Origin: Brachybacterium ginsengisoli
GTDB taxonomy: Bacteria; Actinomycetota; Actinomycetes; Actinomycetales; Dermabacteraceae
Assembly: GCF_002407065.1 (NCBI RefSeq)
Contig: NZ_CP023564.1
Location: 3,038,001-3,102,000 of the forward strand
Direction: 5' to 3'
DNA length: 64,000 bases
Shown here: one piece after another, positions 8,993 through 19,298 of the stretch
How the letters are laid out: each line of letters begins with the position of its first letter
Numbering within the stretch: the first letter of the stretch is position 1
Notes under the pieces: generated by a model
What the model was told of the DNA's origin: nothing
The model's input: only the letters and a program-made list of their open reading frames with translations
Database searches by the model: none
Position numbers and translations under genes: made by a program

Positions 8993-10650
8993 CGCAGGTC
9001 CTCGAGCACGCCCGCGGCGGCCTGCCGGCCGGAGAACAGGCAGCCGCCGAGGAAGGTGCCCTCCAGCGCGTTGTGGCCGTGCACCCCGCCGCCGCCGAAG
9101 CCGCTCGCCTCCCCCGCCGCATACAGCCCGGGCAGGGCGCCCTCCCCCGCGGCGGCCTGCACACGGCCTCCGAGGTCCGTCTCGAGCCCGCCGAGGGTCT
9201 TGCGCAGCAGCACGTGCAGGCGCACCGCGATCAGCGGGCCGGCCTTCGGGTCCAGCAGGGCGTGCGGGGCGGCGGTGCGGATCAGCCGGTCACCCACGTA
9301 CTTCCGTGCCCCGCGCAGCGCCGTGATCTGGTTGTCCTTGGTGAAGGGGTTCAGGATCTCCGCGTCGCGGGCGCGCACCGTGCGCTCGAGCGCCCGGGCG
9401 TCGATGAGCTCCTCGCCGGTCAGCGCGTTCATCTGCGCCGCCAGCTCGGGCACGGAGCCCGCCTGGAGGAAGTCCTCGCCGTGGTCGAGGAAGGCCTGCA
9501 CGGGTCCCGGCGCGCCGGGCCTGACCCGGCCCAGCACCTGCTTCCAGTCCCGGCCGGTGAGGTCCGGGTTCTGCTCGCTGCCGGAGAGCGCGAACTCCTT
9601 CTCGATGATCTTCCGGGTCAGCACGAACCACGAGTGGTCGTGCCCCGTGGTGCGCAGGTGGCGCAGCGTCGAGAGGGTGTCGAAGCCGGGAAGGGCCGGG
9701 GCGGGCAGACGTCGGCCGAGGGCGTCGATCCAGAGCGAGGAGGGGCCGGGCAGGATGCGGATGCCGTGACCGCGCCAGACCGGGTCCCAGTTGCGGATCC
9801 CCTCGGTGTAGTGCCACATCCGGTCCTGATGGATCCAGCGGGCCCCGGCGCGCTGCGCGGCCAGCATGCCCGCTCCGTCGACGCTCGCGGGCACCCCGTG
9901 CACGAAGCTCTCCGGCATGGTGCCGAGCTCCGCGGGCCACAGCCGACGCACCAGCTCCTCGTTGCCGCCGATGCCGCCGGTGGCGACGACCACCGCCGCG
10001 GCGCGCTCGGTGAACTCCCCGACCACCTCGTCGCTCCCGCCGACGCCGCGCGCTGACCGGCAGGGCGCCAGCTCGTCGCCGTGCACCCCGGTCACGCGGC
10101 CGTCCTCGACGAGCAGCTCGCGGACGGCGCAGCGGGTGCGCAGGCGGATGCGTCCCGCCTCGCGGTGGGCGGCGAGCTTCCTCGCGAAGGGCTCGACGAT
10201 CCCCGGCCCCGTCCCCCAGGTGATGTGGAAGCGCGGCACCGAGTTGCCGTGCCCCTCGGCGCGGCCGTCCCCCCGCTCGGCCCAGCCGACCACGGGGAAG
10301 GTGCGGTGGCCGAGACCGTGCAGCCACTCGCGCTTCTCCCCCGCCGCGAACTGCAGGTACGCCTCGGCCCAGCGGCGCGGCCAGTGGTCCTCGGGGCTGT
10401 CGAAGGCGGCCGAGCCCAGCCAGTCCTGCCGGGCGAGGTCGAGGCTGTCGCGGATCCCCAGGCGGCGCTGCTCCGGGGAGTCGACGAGGAACAGGCCCCC
10501 GAAGCTCCACCAGGCCTGCCCGCCGAGGTCCTGCTCGCCCTCCCGCTCCAGCAGCAGCACCCGGCGGCCGCCGTCGGCGATCTCCGTCGCCGCGACCAGG
10601 CCGGCGAGACCCGCCCCGATGACGATGACCTCGGCGGTCCCGCCCGCCAC
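8989..10650 (-). CDS. FAD-binding dehydrogenase (fumarate reductase / KstD-like flavoprotein)
   Basis: A 553-residue flavoprotein. The N-terminus has the FAD fingerprint EVIVIGAGLAGLVAATEIA and then GGQAWWSFGGLFLVDSPE, which is typical of the COG3573-type FAD-binding dehydrogenases rather than of true succinate dehydrogenase. VVVATGGIGGNEELVR near 270 is the second glycine-rich FAD segment. The C-terminus GGGVHGHNALEGTFLGGCLFSGR closes the FAD site. It would oxidise or reduce a C-C double bond; the substrate is unknown and no cytochrome or Fe-S subunit is adjacent. It starts 1 nt after the stop of the small membrane protein and overlaps the kinase by 4 nt, so it belongs to the same transcript. 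Confidence 0.85.
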   Translation of the reverse strand: MAGGTAEVIVIGAGLAGLVAATEIADGGRRVLLLEREGEQDLGGQAWWSFGGLFLVDSPEQRRLGIRDSLDLARQDWLGSAAFDSPEDHWPRRWAEAYLQFAAGEKREWLHGLGHRTFPVVGWAERGDGRAEGHGNSVPRFHITWGTGPGIVEPFARKLAAHREAGRIRLRTRCAVRELLVEDGRVTGVHGDELAPCRSARGVGGSDEVVGEFTERAAAVVVATGGIGGNEELVRRLWPAELGTMPESFVHGVPASVDGAGMLAAQRAGARWIHQDRMWHYTEGIRNWDPVWRGHGIRILPGPSSLWIDALGRRLPAPALPGFDTLSTLRHLRTTGHDHSWFVLTRKIIEKEFALSGSEQNPDLTGRDWKQVLGRVRPGAPGPVQAFLDHGEDFLQAGSVPELAAQMNALTGEELIDARALERTVRARDAEILNPFTKDNQITALRGARKYVGDRLIRTAAPHALLDPKAGPLIAVRLHVLLRKTLGGLETDLGGRVQAAAGEGALPGLYAAGEASGFGGGGVHGHNALEGTFLGGCLFSGRQAAAGVLEDLR

Positions 10651-10651
10651 G

Positions 10652-10972
10652 TCAGTCGACCTTGATCCGGTGGACGCGCTCGAGGTGGTCGGTGCTGTTG
10701 CGACCGCTCATGGAACGGCTCTTCTGACGGTTGTTCACGCCCACCTTGCGATCGCCGGAGCTGAGGTTGCCCACGGCGACCTCGGTCTCCTTCTCGAACT
10801 GGTGGCGCTTGTCGGTGTTGCGGTAGTAGCGGTAGATGCCGCCGTAGACCGCGATGAACACCGCGGGACCCGCGATGAACGGGATCGCGAGAGCGCCGCC
10901 GCCGGAGTCGGAGTCCGCCAGCAGGAGCGCGGTCGTCGGATCGGCGGAGAGCTCAGCGAGCAGCGGCAGCAT
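10652..10972 (-). CDS. small single-pass membrane protein of unknown function
   Basis: A 106-residue protein I do not recognise. A Gly/Asp-rich N-terminus (about residues 1-28) precedes one hydrophobic helix, LAIPFIAGPAVFIAVYGGIY, around residues 28-47. A basic, polar cytoplasmic tail follows, rich in Arg, Lys, Ser and Asn. The start has an AGGAGG site 6 nt upstream. It lies between the zinc-ribbon protein (48 nt gap) and the FAD dehydrogenase (1 nt gap), so it is co-transcribed with the SPFH run and may anchor or sense at the membrane with the SPFH protein. That role is inference from position only. Confidence 0.7.
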   Translation of the reverse strand: MLPLLAELSADPTTALLLADSDSGGGALAIPFIAGPAVFIAVYGGIYRYYRNTDKRHQFEKETEVAVGNLSSGDRKVGVNNRQKSRSMSGRNSTDHLERVHRIKVD

Positions 10973-11021
10973 GGCGGCCTCCTGGCAGGTGCGGATGATC
11001 GGGGGTCATGGGTCCGTCTCC

Positions 11022-12374
11022 TCAGAAGAAGTAGCTGCCGAAGCCGACGAGCGCACCGATCACCGCGGCGACGGTGCCGGCGGCGCAGGCCACGGCGAAG
11101 ATCTTCGGATGGGACACCGGGACGGAGCCCATGGTGTTGCCGTTGCGGGCGTTGACCGCGATGTAGTGCACGAGGGAGTCCTGGCCCTTGGCGGAGTCGG
11201 CGTAGCTGTACAGCCACACCGGCACGTACACCGCGACCCAGCGGGTGCCCCGCACGGCCACACCCTCCCGCTCCCAGCGCACGCCGCGGTCGTAGCCGCT
11301 GATGGTGGGGAGCACCTTCGCCCGGGCGATCGCCAGGAACCTGTCCTCCACCTCGTCGTCCACGTCGCGCACGTTGAGGTCGCGACGCTCCGAGGTGAAG
11401 TTCTTGAGGTAGTTGGAGTTGTAGGCGACGGCGTTCTCGGTGTCGTACGGCTGCACGGCGTTCAGGATGTTGTTCGTGGCCCGCTGGTTGTCCTTCGCGT
11501 CGTAGCGGGCGGCGGACTCGACGGTGAGGTCGTCCACCAGCAGGTCGAAGGCCCGCTGGATGGAGTAGACGTCCGCGTCGTAATAGGTCTCGGTGCGCTT
11601 GTTGTCGCCGCTGCCGGTGGTCACCGTGTACTGCCTCGTGGTGACCTCGCCGCTGCCCTGCAGCAGGGCGTGCATGTTGCCGTCCACCACCAGGTACGGG
11701 ATGTACACGCCCATGACGTTCTCGGGGACGTACTCCTGCTTGAAGCGGCCGTCGGCGAAGGTGCGGCGCTTCGCGGTGAAGGCGTCGATGCGCTCGATCG
11801 CCTCCTCGCGGGTCAGCTGGAAGGGCAGCACCGCATCGGGCACAGCGCCGTTGGGGATCTGCGAGTTGATCGAGAGGGTCTGACGGCACCAGTGGCAGCG
11901 GGCCTGCAGCTCCTGGGCGACGTTGACGACCACCTCGGCGCCGCAGCCCTGGCACTTCAGGGTCATGGTGGTGAGGTCGTCGCGGACGTCCGAGGTGCCC
12001 GAGGCCATGGTGTGGCCGCGCAGCTCCGCGATCGAGGAGTCCAGCCCGAAGGCCTGCTCCGCGTTCTCCTCGTTCCATGTGTGGCGGCAGTAGGAGCAGA
12101 CCAGCGCCTTCGCGGTGAGCGAGTACTGGATCTCCGAGCTGCCGCAGCGGGGGCACTTGTTCAGCCCGTCCGCACGGGCCGAGCTGGTGTCGATGATCCG
12201 GTTCGTCGCGTGCCGCCGGGCGGCCTCGTCGGCGCCGGCGACCGCCTCCGGGTCGAGCTGCTGCGGAGGCTGCTGGCCGGGAGGACCGGCGGGCGGGACC
12301 GGCCCGGCGGGCCGCTGGGGCTCGCCGGGCTGGTCCGGACGGGCCCACTCCGGGCCCTGAGGGGGAATGCTCAT
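11022..12374 (-). CDS. double zinc-ribbon protein with C-terminal membrane anchor
   Basis: A 450-residue protein of the 'TFIIB-type zinc ribbon-containing' group. After a Pro/Gln-rich tail of about 45 residues, a first zinc ribbon (KCPRCGS ... LVCSYCRHTW, about 73-99) and a second (CQGCGAEV ... RCHWCRQTL, about 140-165) are visible. The central part is predicted alpha/beta and includes ARAKVLPTISGYDRGVRWER. The last 25 residues form a hydrophobic helix with a short C-tail, so it is probably tail-anchored. It lies 18 nt downstream of the SPFH gene. This pairing of a virion-core-like SPFH protein with zinc-ribbon proteins recurs in bacteria and is thought to act in envelope stress; the biochemical role is not known. 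Confidence 0.75.
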   Translation of the reverse strand: MSIPPQGPEWARPDQPGEPQRPAGPVPPAGPPGQQPPQQLDPEAVAGADEAARRHATNRIIDTSSARADGLNKCPRCGSSEIQYSLTAKALVCSYCRHTWNEENAEQAFGLDSSIAELRGHTMASGTSDVRDDLTTMTLKCQGCGAEVVVNVAQELQARCHWCRQTLSINSQIPNGAVPDAVLPFQLTREEAIERIDAFTAKRRTFADGRFKQEYVPENVMGVYIPYLVVDGNMHALLQGSGEVTTRQYTVTTGSGDNKRTETYYDADVYSIQRAFDLLVDDLTVESAARYDAKDNQRATNNILNAVQPYDTENAVAYNSNYLKNFTSERRDLNVRDVDDEVEDRFLAIARAKVLPTISGYDRGVRWEREGVAVRGTRWVAVYVPVWLYSYADSAKGQDSLVHYIAVNARNGNTMGSVPVSHPKIFAVACAAGTVAAVIGALVGFGSYFF

Positions 12375-12392
12375 CGCGCTGAGGGCGCCGGG

Positions 12393-13610
12393 TCAGAGAC
12401 CGAGCGCGGCCTTCTTCGCCGCGTCGTAGTCCGCCTCGCTGATCAGGCCCTGATCCAGCATCTGCTTGTACTGGGCGAGCTTGGCGACCGGGTCCTCCTG
12501 CGCCGGGGCGGCCTGTTGCGGCGCCGCCTCCTGCTGGGGAGCCTGGCCCTGCTGGGGCCCGCCCTGCTGGCCCGGCGGGGACCAGGGCTGGGCCGGGTTG
12601 ACCATGCCGCCGGCCGCGCCCATGCCCGCACCGAACATCGCCAGCCCCGCGCCGCCGCCGTTCTCGCCTGCGGCCTGCACGCCGCGCGCCGCGGCCTGGT
12701 TCATGAAGGACTGCGAGCGGGGGCCGGAGAGGGCGTCGGCCTTCTGGACGTCCTTGAGCAGCTCACGGGTGTGCTCGTCGTACTCGATCGAGACGATCGC
12801 GGTCTTCACGATCGCGAGGCCACGGTCGCTGGACCAGCGGTACCCCTCCTCCACGGCGGCGGAGAGGGACTGGGCGAAGCCCACCGAGTCGCCCTGGATG
12901 CGGGAGATGCGGTTGCCCTTGTCGGGATCGTTCGTGTAGCGGGAGAAGGCCTGGGCCAGGGAGCCGACGACCTCCTGGAACAGCTGGGCGCCGGCCTTGT
13001 TGTCGACGTCGGCGAAGTCGAACACCGGGGCGTTCGCGGAGATGAAGGTGGCCGGCACGAAGTTGTGCACGAACAGCAGGGGGTCGATGATCCGCAGCGT
13101 GTAGGAGCCGCGGCACACGGCGCCCACCTGCGAGTTCAGGTAGGCATCGTCCCAGTAGATCTCCGACTGGGTGCCGAAGCGGTTGTCCGGGATCTCCTTG
13201 AGGCTCACGTAGAAGGCGAGCTGCTGAGAGGTGGGGCGGCCGCCGAACTTGAAGCGCTCCCACGAGGTGCCCACGGTCGAGGCGAGGAGGTCGTCCCCGG
13301 CGAAGACGGAGCGAGCGTCCGGCGAGGAGTCGGTGAACTCGTAGCCGCCGGCCTCCGTGATCAGGCCGGTGGCGCGGCCGTCGACCACGGTGATCAGGCC
13401 GTATCCCTGGGGCACGAGGATCTTCGAGCCGTTGGAGATGACGTTCTCGCTGCCGCGGGTGTTGGAGCCGCGACCGGCGTTGGTGCCCTGGGGCACGGCC
13501 GGGAACAGGGCTGCCGTCTGCGGCAGGCCGTTCGGGACGGTGAGGAAGTCCTTCCACTGGTCGGCGAGCATGCCCCCGACAGCGCCCTTGAATGCCTGGA
13601 TGAATCCCAT
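12393..13610 (-). CDS. SPFH-domain protein with C-terminal SHOCT domain
   Basis: A 405-residue protein. The N-terminus MGFIQAFKGAVGGMLADQWK is followed by a Band-7/SPFH domain of the YdjI/virion-core type (about 30-300), including NRISRIQGDSVGFAQSLSAA. A Gly/Gln/Pro-rich linker (about 315-370) leads to a SHOCT module, KLAQYKQMLDQGLISEADYD, ending LGL at the C-terminus. SHOCT modules often bring oligomeric scaffolds together. I place the start at 13610 because a strong AAGGAG site lies 6 nt upstream; the longer frame to 13652 lacks support. It leads the operon of zinc-ribbon protein, membrane protein, FAD dehydrogenase and kinase. Confidence 0.88.
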   Translation of the reverse strand: MGFIQAFKGAVGGMLADQWKDFLTVPNGLPQTAALFPAVPQGTNAGRGSNTRGSENVISNGSKILVPQGYGLITVVDGRATGLITEAGGYEFTDSSPDARSVFAGDDLLASTVGTSWERFKFGGRPTSQQLAFYVSLKEIPDNRFGTQSEIYWDDAYLNSQVGAVCRGSYTLRIIDPLLFVHNFVPATFISANAPVFDFADVDNKAGAQLFQEVVGSLAQAFSRYTNDPDKGNRISRIQGDSVGFAQSLSAAVEEGYRWSSDRGLAIVKTAIVSIEYDEHTRELLKDVQKADALSGPRSQSFMNQAAARGVQAAGENGGGAGLAMFGAGMGAAGGMVNPAQPWSPPGQQGGPQQGQAPQQEAAPQQAAPAQEDPVAKLAQYKQMLDQGLISEADYDAAKKAALGL

Positions 13611-13693
13611 GTCAGCTCCTTCGTTCCCCCGTGACGGTGTGATCGGGGACATGCTATCGGCCCCTGCCGGGAGCTGGCTGGGTTCGCGCCGAC

Positions 13694-13699
13694 TACGGT
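13694..13699 (+). promoter_or_regulatory. -10 hexamer for leaderless transporter mRNA
   Basis: TACGGT, 8 nt before the ATG at 13708. This sets the transporter start well inside the longer open frame. Confidence 0.45.
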
Positions 13700-13707
13700 C
13701 TGACCAT

Positions 13708-14667
13708 ATGGATGCCCGGCGACTCCTGGCTGCGGCGGACCGCCATCAGGTCGCGCTGTACCTCCTCGCGCTCGCGGCCGGGATCTCCCTGGGCGCGGCC
13801 GTGCCGGCCGTGGCGGGAGGGCTCGAGATCGTCGTGGAGCCCGCCATCGCGGTGCTCCTGCTGGTGACCTTCCTCGGGGTGCCGCTGCTGCAGCTCGGCG
13901 CGGCCCTGCGCGACGCACGCCTCCTGCTGGCGCTGCTCGCGGTGAACCTGGTGGCGGTCCCGCTGATCGTCCTGGTGATCACGCGCCCGCTCGCCGGCTC
14001 CCCCGATCTGCTGGTCGGCGCGCTGCTGGTGCTGCTCGCGCCGTGCATCGACTACGTCATCGTCTTCACCGCGCTCGCGGGCGGCGCCCATCAGCGCCTG
14101 CTCGCCGCGACCCCGCTGCTCATGCTGGGCCAGCTGCTCGCCCTGCCGGTGCTGGTGCCGCTGCTGAGCGGCGGCGCGGCGGCCGGGCTGATCGAGGCGG
14201 GGCCGTTCCTGCGCGCCTTCGGACTGCTCATCGTGCTGCCCCTCCTGGGCGCCGCCCTGCTGCAGCGCCTCGCGCCGCGGCTGGACCTCTCCGCCGCGAT
14301 GGCGCCGCTGATGATGCTCGTGCTCCTGGCCGTCACGGCCTCGCAGACCCCTCGGGTGCTCGGCGCCGGGCCCGCCCTGCTCGTGCTGGTCCCCGTCTAC
14401 GTCGGGTTCCTCGTGCTCGCGACGGCCGCCGGGATCCTCGTCTCCCGCCTCGCGCACCTCGAGACGGCGTCCGCCCGCGCGGTGACCTTCTCCGGCGCGA
14501 CCCGCAACTCCCTCGTGGTGCTGCCGCTGGCCCTCGCGATGCCTTCCGCGCTGGCGCCCGCCGCCGTGGTGCTGCAGACCCTGGTGGAGCTGGTGGGGAT
14601 GGTGGTGCTCGTGAGGCTGGTGCCGCGGCTGCTCAGGGACGGGTCGCGACCACCAGCACCGCGGTGA
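13708..14667 (+). CDS. bile acid:sodium symporter / arsenical-resistance-3 type transporter
   Basis: A 319-residue integral membrane protein with about ten hydrophobic helices, the length and layout of the BASS/ACR3 superfamily. Features seen are VTFLGVPLLQLGAALRD after the second helix, a polar APCIDYVIVFTALAGG stretch in the middle (the ACR3 family has a conserved Cys in an equivalent helix), and VTFSGATRNSLVVLPLALA near the C-terminus, the crossover region that binds substrate. An arsenite exporter or an organic-anion/Na+ symporter are both possible. No arsR or arsC lies nearby, which weakens the arsenic reading. The 3' end overlaps the convergent methyltransferase gene by 35 bp. Confidence 0.75.
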   Translation: MDARRLLAAADRHQVALYLLALAAGISLGAAVPAVAGGLEIVVEPAIAVLLLVTFLGVPLLQLGAALRDARLLLALLAVNLVAVPLIVLVITRPLAGSPDLLVGALLVLLAPCIDYVIVFTALAGGAHQRLLAATPLLMLGQLLALPVLVPLLSGGAAAGLIEAGPFLRAFGLLIVLPLLGAALLQRLAPRLDLSAAMAPLMMLVLLAVTASQTPRVLGAGPALLVLVPVYVGFLVLATAAGILVSRLAHLETASARAVTFSGATRNSLVVLPLALAMPSALAPAAVVLQTLVELVGMVVLVRLVPRLLRDGSRPPAPR

Positions 14668-15421
14668 CCGGGAACGCGAGCCGGCCGTCGGCCCCGACAT
14701 AGGTGCTCCACCGCTCCCGCGCCGCGTCCTCGATCCGCGCCCGCACCTCCGGGCTCTGCGCGCGATGGAGTCGGCCCGGGCCCGCGATGCCGGCGGCGAT
14801 GCCCGCCATCAGGTCGTCGGCCGCGACGTGCCAGGTCCAGCCGATCTCGCCCGCTCGGACGACCTCCAGCCCCGCTTCGAGCGCGAGCCCGGCGAGCCCG
14901 TCGGCCGAGCGCGCGAAGTCCAGCTCCGGCGGAAGGTCCTGCCGTGGGACGGGGACGGCGCCGCAGGCCCGTGCGGCCTCGCCGTAGGCGGCCAGGTGCG
15001 GGCCGGGGGTGCTCGGCCAGATGGTCATCGCGAGGGGGGCCGACGGGGCCGCGGCCCGGGCGAGGTCCCGCACCGCGGCCCGCGGATCCGGCACGTGGTT
15101 CACCACGAAGTTCGCGGTCACGGCGCCGGCCGCGCCGTCGTCGACGGGCAGTCCCGGCGCGCCCGCCTGCCGCACGGTGAGCGAGCCGGGGCCCGGAGCG
15201 CCGGCCGAACGGCTCAGCGCGACCATGTCAGGGTCGGGATCGACGGCGAGGACCCGTCGGCCCTCCGCCACGGCCGCACGGGCCAGCTCGCCGGTCCCGC
15301 AGCCCACGTCGAGGTGCAGGCCCTCACCGGCCGTCGCCGCGAGCAGTTCGGGGATCGCCCCCGCGCAGAGCGCCGCGAAGGACTCTCGGTACGCCTCCGC
15401 CATGCCCGCCCAGCTGCTCAT
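14633..15421 (-). CDS. class I SAM-dependent methyltransferase
   Basis: A 262-residue methyltransferase of the UbiE/MenG-like Methyltransf_11 type. Motif I is LHLDVGCGTGELARAAVA near residue 35-52, motif II holds the acidic residue in LAVDPDPDMVALSR, and VTANFVVNHVPDPRAAVRDL is the post-II/III region. The C-terminal half is variable and sets the acceptor, which I cannot name. The start is supported by CACAGT 6 nt before the ATG (leaderless); ATG 15403 is an in-frame alternative. It diverges from the SRPBCC gene and its tail overlaps the transporter gene. Confidence 0.85.
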   Translation of the reverse strand: MSSWAGMAEAYRESFAALCAGAIPELLAATAGEGLHLDVGCGTGELARAAVAEGRRVLAVDPDPDMVALSRSAGAPGPGSLTVRQAGAPGLPVDDGAAGAVTANFVVNHVPDPRAAVRDLARAAAPSAPLAMTIWPSTPGPHLAAYGEAARACGAVPVPRQDLPPELDFARSADGLAGLALEAGLEVVRAGEIGWTWHVAADDLMAGIAAGIAGPGRLHRAQSPEVRARIEDAARERWSTYVGADGRLAFPVTAVLVVATRP

Positions 15422-15497
15422 GCCCCCACTGTGCCAGGTCCCTTGCGCACCATCGTCCCGCGCGGCAGGATGACGGCGACCGGACACCCTTCTGCAC

Positions 15498-15502
15498 AGG
15501 AG
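15498..15502 (+). promoter_or_regulatory. Shine-Dalgarno site deciding a GTG start
   Basis: AGGAG with a 9 nt spacer to GTG 15512. The in-frame ATG at 15470 has no such site, so the GTG is preferred. Confidence 0.5.
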
Positions 15503-15511
15503 CTGATCCCC

Positions 15512-16415
15512 GTGTCCACCACCTCGCGCGCGCTCACCGGCACCGCCGAGCACCCCGTCCTCACCCTGGACCGCACCGTCGCGGCGCGCGAGGAGGAGCT
15601 GCTCTCCGCGGTCCTCGACCCTGCCCGGCTCGCCCGCTGGTACGGCCACCTCGAGGGGCACCTCGCCGCCGTCGGCGACGAGACCGCGGTGCAGCTGTCC
15701 GAGGATCCCGCGGACAGGGCACGGGCGCGGCTGCTCACGCTCGAGCCGGGCCTGCTGCGCCTGGCCTGGACCTGGCAGGACGAGCCGGAGAGCGTGATCA
15801 CCGCCCGCTGGCACGAGGACGCGGACGGCCTCACCCTGCACCTGGACCACGCCTTCGCCGAGCCCCGTCACCTCGCGGGCTACGGAGGCGGCTGGGAGCA
15901 GGTCCTGCAGGCGCTGCTGCGCGAGCTCGGCGCCGCGGAGGCGGACGCCCCGTCGGACGAGGAGATCGAGGAGCAGGCCGTGGCGACCTGGCGGCACCTC
16001 GCCGCGCATCCCGTCGAGGTCGCCGTGCAGCTGCCCGCCCCGCCCGAGGAGGTGTGGGAGCAGCTCGCGAGCGCCGAGGGCGTCGCCCGCTGGTGGTGGA
16101 ACCAGTGGCAGGGCGTCGAGGTCACCGCCGACGTCCGCCCCGGCGGGAGCTACCGGATCGCCGCCCCCGCCCAGGGCATCACCATCAGCGGCGAGGTGCT
16201 CGCCGTGGACCCCGTCTCGCGCCTCTCGGGCACCTGGGTGTGGGCCGACGAGGACGGCACCAGCGTGGACGAGGCCGCCGAGATCCGCCTGCGCCCCGAC
16301 GGCGAGGGCACCGCGCTGACCGTGCGGCACACGGGCCCCTTCGACGCGGGCTCGGATCAGCCGGAGAACTACCGCCAGGGCTGGGAGTTCACGCTCGGGC
16401 AGCTGGAGTCGCTGC

Positions 16416-16426
<11 letters not shown>
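15512..16426 (+). CDS. SRPBCC / AHSA1-like protein, tandem START-type domains
   Basis: A 304-residue protein with two copies of the helix-grip (SRPBCC) fold. The first (about 10-140) is degenerate. The second (about 168-304) has the AHSA1 pattern: PAPPEEVWEQLASAEGVARW, RPGGSYRI, then a C-terminal GWEFTLGQLESLL helix. Such proteins bind hydrophobic ligands in a cavity or modulate partner proteins; no ligand can be inferred. The gene converges on the ABC exporter and overlaps its 3' end by 11 bp. The start is GTG 15512 with AGGAG; ATG 15470 would add 14 residues. Confidence 0.8.
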
Positions 16427-18254
<1,828 letters not shown>

Positions 18255-18260
18255 GATTCC

Positions 18261-18266
18261 AGCCTA
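18261..18266 (-). promoter_or_regulatory. -10 hexamer for leaderless ABC exporter mRNA
   Basis: TAGGCT on the minus strand, 6 nt before the GTG start at 18254. It supports GTG as a genuine leaderless start codon. Confidence 0.5.
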
Positions 18267-18334
18267 GGTGAACACCCCGTCGGCCGCCGTGGCCGGGATC
18301 TCGCGTTCACCGATCGCAGAACGGCCCGGCGCGG

Positions 18335-19270
18335 TCAGTCCGAGCGCGGGCCGACGATGCCCAGCAGCACGCCGAGCGTGATCCGCTCCCCGTCGCGACG
18401 CCGGCGCACCGCCCCGGAGACCAGCGCATAGGGCACCAGCATGACGAAGCCCACGGCGCTCAGCAGCAGGATCGCGACGACGATCGAGCCGTTGTCGTCC
18501 TCCGCGCCGGTGCGGGCCACCAGGAGCGCCGCGGCGATGTTGCGCTGGCTGGTGAGGATCGCGGGACCGTCGCGCACCGTGAGCGTGTCCCCCGCGAGAT
18601 CGCCGGAGAGCCGCCCCGCGAGGAAGGCCAGCGCGACCAGCCCGGCCGCGACCAGCATCACCGGGGAGAGCAGAAGCTGCAGCACCAGGCCGCTGTTCGC
18701 GCCGAGGCCGGAGAGGAACATGAGCACCGCGGAGACGGCCGCCGCGCCGCCTGCGATCCGCGCGAAGAGGTCCGCCCGGTGCGGCCACACGGCGGCGATG
18801 ACGATGCCGGCGATCATCGGGGAGAGCATCGTGCCCAGCAGCAGCTGCGCCACCGACCAGCCGTGCACGGAGACGTCGCGCAGCAGGAAGGGCACCACCA
18901 GCGGCATGAACACGATCGAGCCCAGCAGCAGCACCGCCATGGGGCCCGCGGTCTCGCCGTAGGGGATGCGGGCCATCGCGCCGAGCTGCAGCACGAAGGG
19001 GGCGCCGGCGGCGCACAGGGCGATGACGAACCCCTCCCCCGTCTGCTGCGGGAGCAGATCGGAGAGCAGCCAGATCAGCAGGGTGCCGACGGCGGGCACC
19101 ACCACGAAGTTCGCGCCCAGCACGGCGAGGACGGTGCGGCGATCCCGCATCTGCTCGCGGAAGGAGCGCAGCGGCGTGCGCAGGCCCATGGAGAGCATCG
19201 ACGCGATCGCGAAGGCGGGGACGCTGATCTCGATCAGCAGGCCCAGCAGGGATTCGATCGTGTGCACCAC
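18335..19270 (-). CDS. bile acid:sodium symporter family transporter
   Basis: A 311-residue protein with about ten hydrophobic helices of the BASS family. Seen are FAIASMLSMGLRTPLRSF near the N-terminus, ALCAAGAPFVLQLGAMARIP around residue 90, and ILTSQRNIAAALLVARTG near 245, the crossover segment with Gln and Asn that binds Na+ and substrate in BASS carriers. The carried anion is unknown. It is the second protein of this superfamily in the window, but the two differ strongly in sequence. A TAGCCT hexamer lies 6 nt before the second of two adjacent GTG codons (19267), so the true leaderless start may be one codon later. Confidence 0.75.
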   Translation of the reverse strand: MVHTIESLLGLLIEISVPAFAIASMLSMGLRTPLRSFREQMRDRRTVLAVLGANFVVVPAVGTLLIWLLSDLLPQQTGEGFVIALCAAGAPFVLQLGAMARIPYGETAGPMAVLLLGSIVFMPLVVPFLLRDVSVHGWSVAQLLLGTMLSPMIAGIVIAAVWPHRADLFARIAGGAAAVSAVLMFLSGLGANSGLVLQLLLSPVMLVAAGLVALAFLAGRLSGDLAGDTLTVRDGPAILTSQRNIAAALLVARTGAEDDNGSIVVAILLLSAVGFVMLVPYALVSGAVRRRRDGERITLGVLLGIVGPRSD

Positions 19271-19273
19271 GAA

Positions 19274-19279
19274 AGGCTA
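19274..19279 (-). promoter_or_regulatory. -10 hexamer for BASS transporter gene
   Basis: TAGCCT on the minus strand with 6 nt to GTG 19267 and 3 nt to GTG 19270. The constant 6 nt spacing elsewhere favours 19267. Confidence 0.45.
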
Positions 19280-19298
19280 CGCGCTTCCTCCCCGCCGG

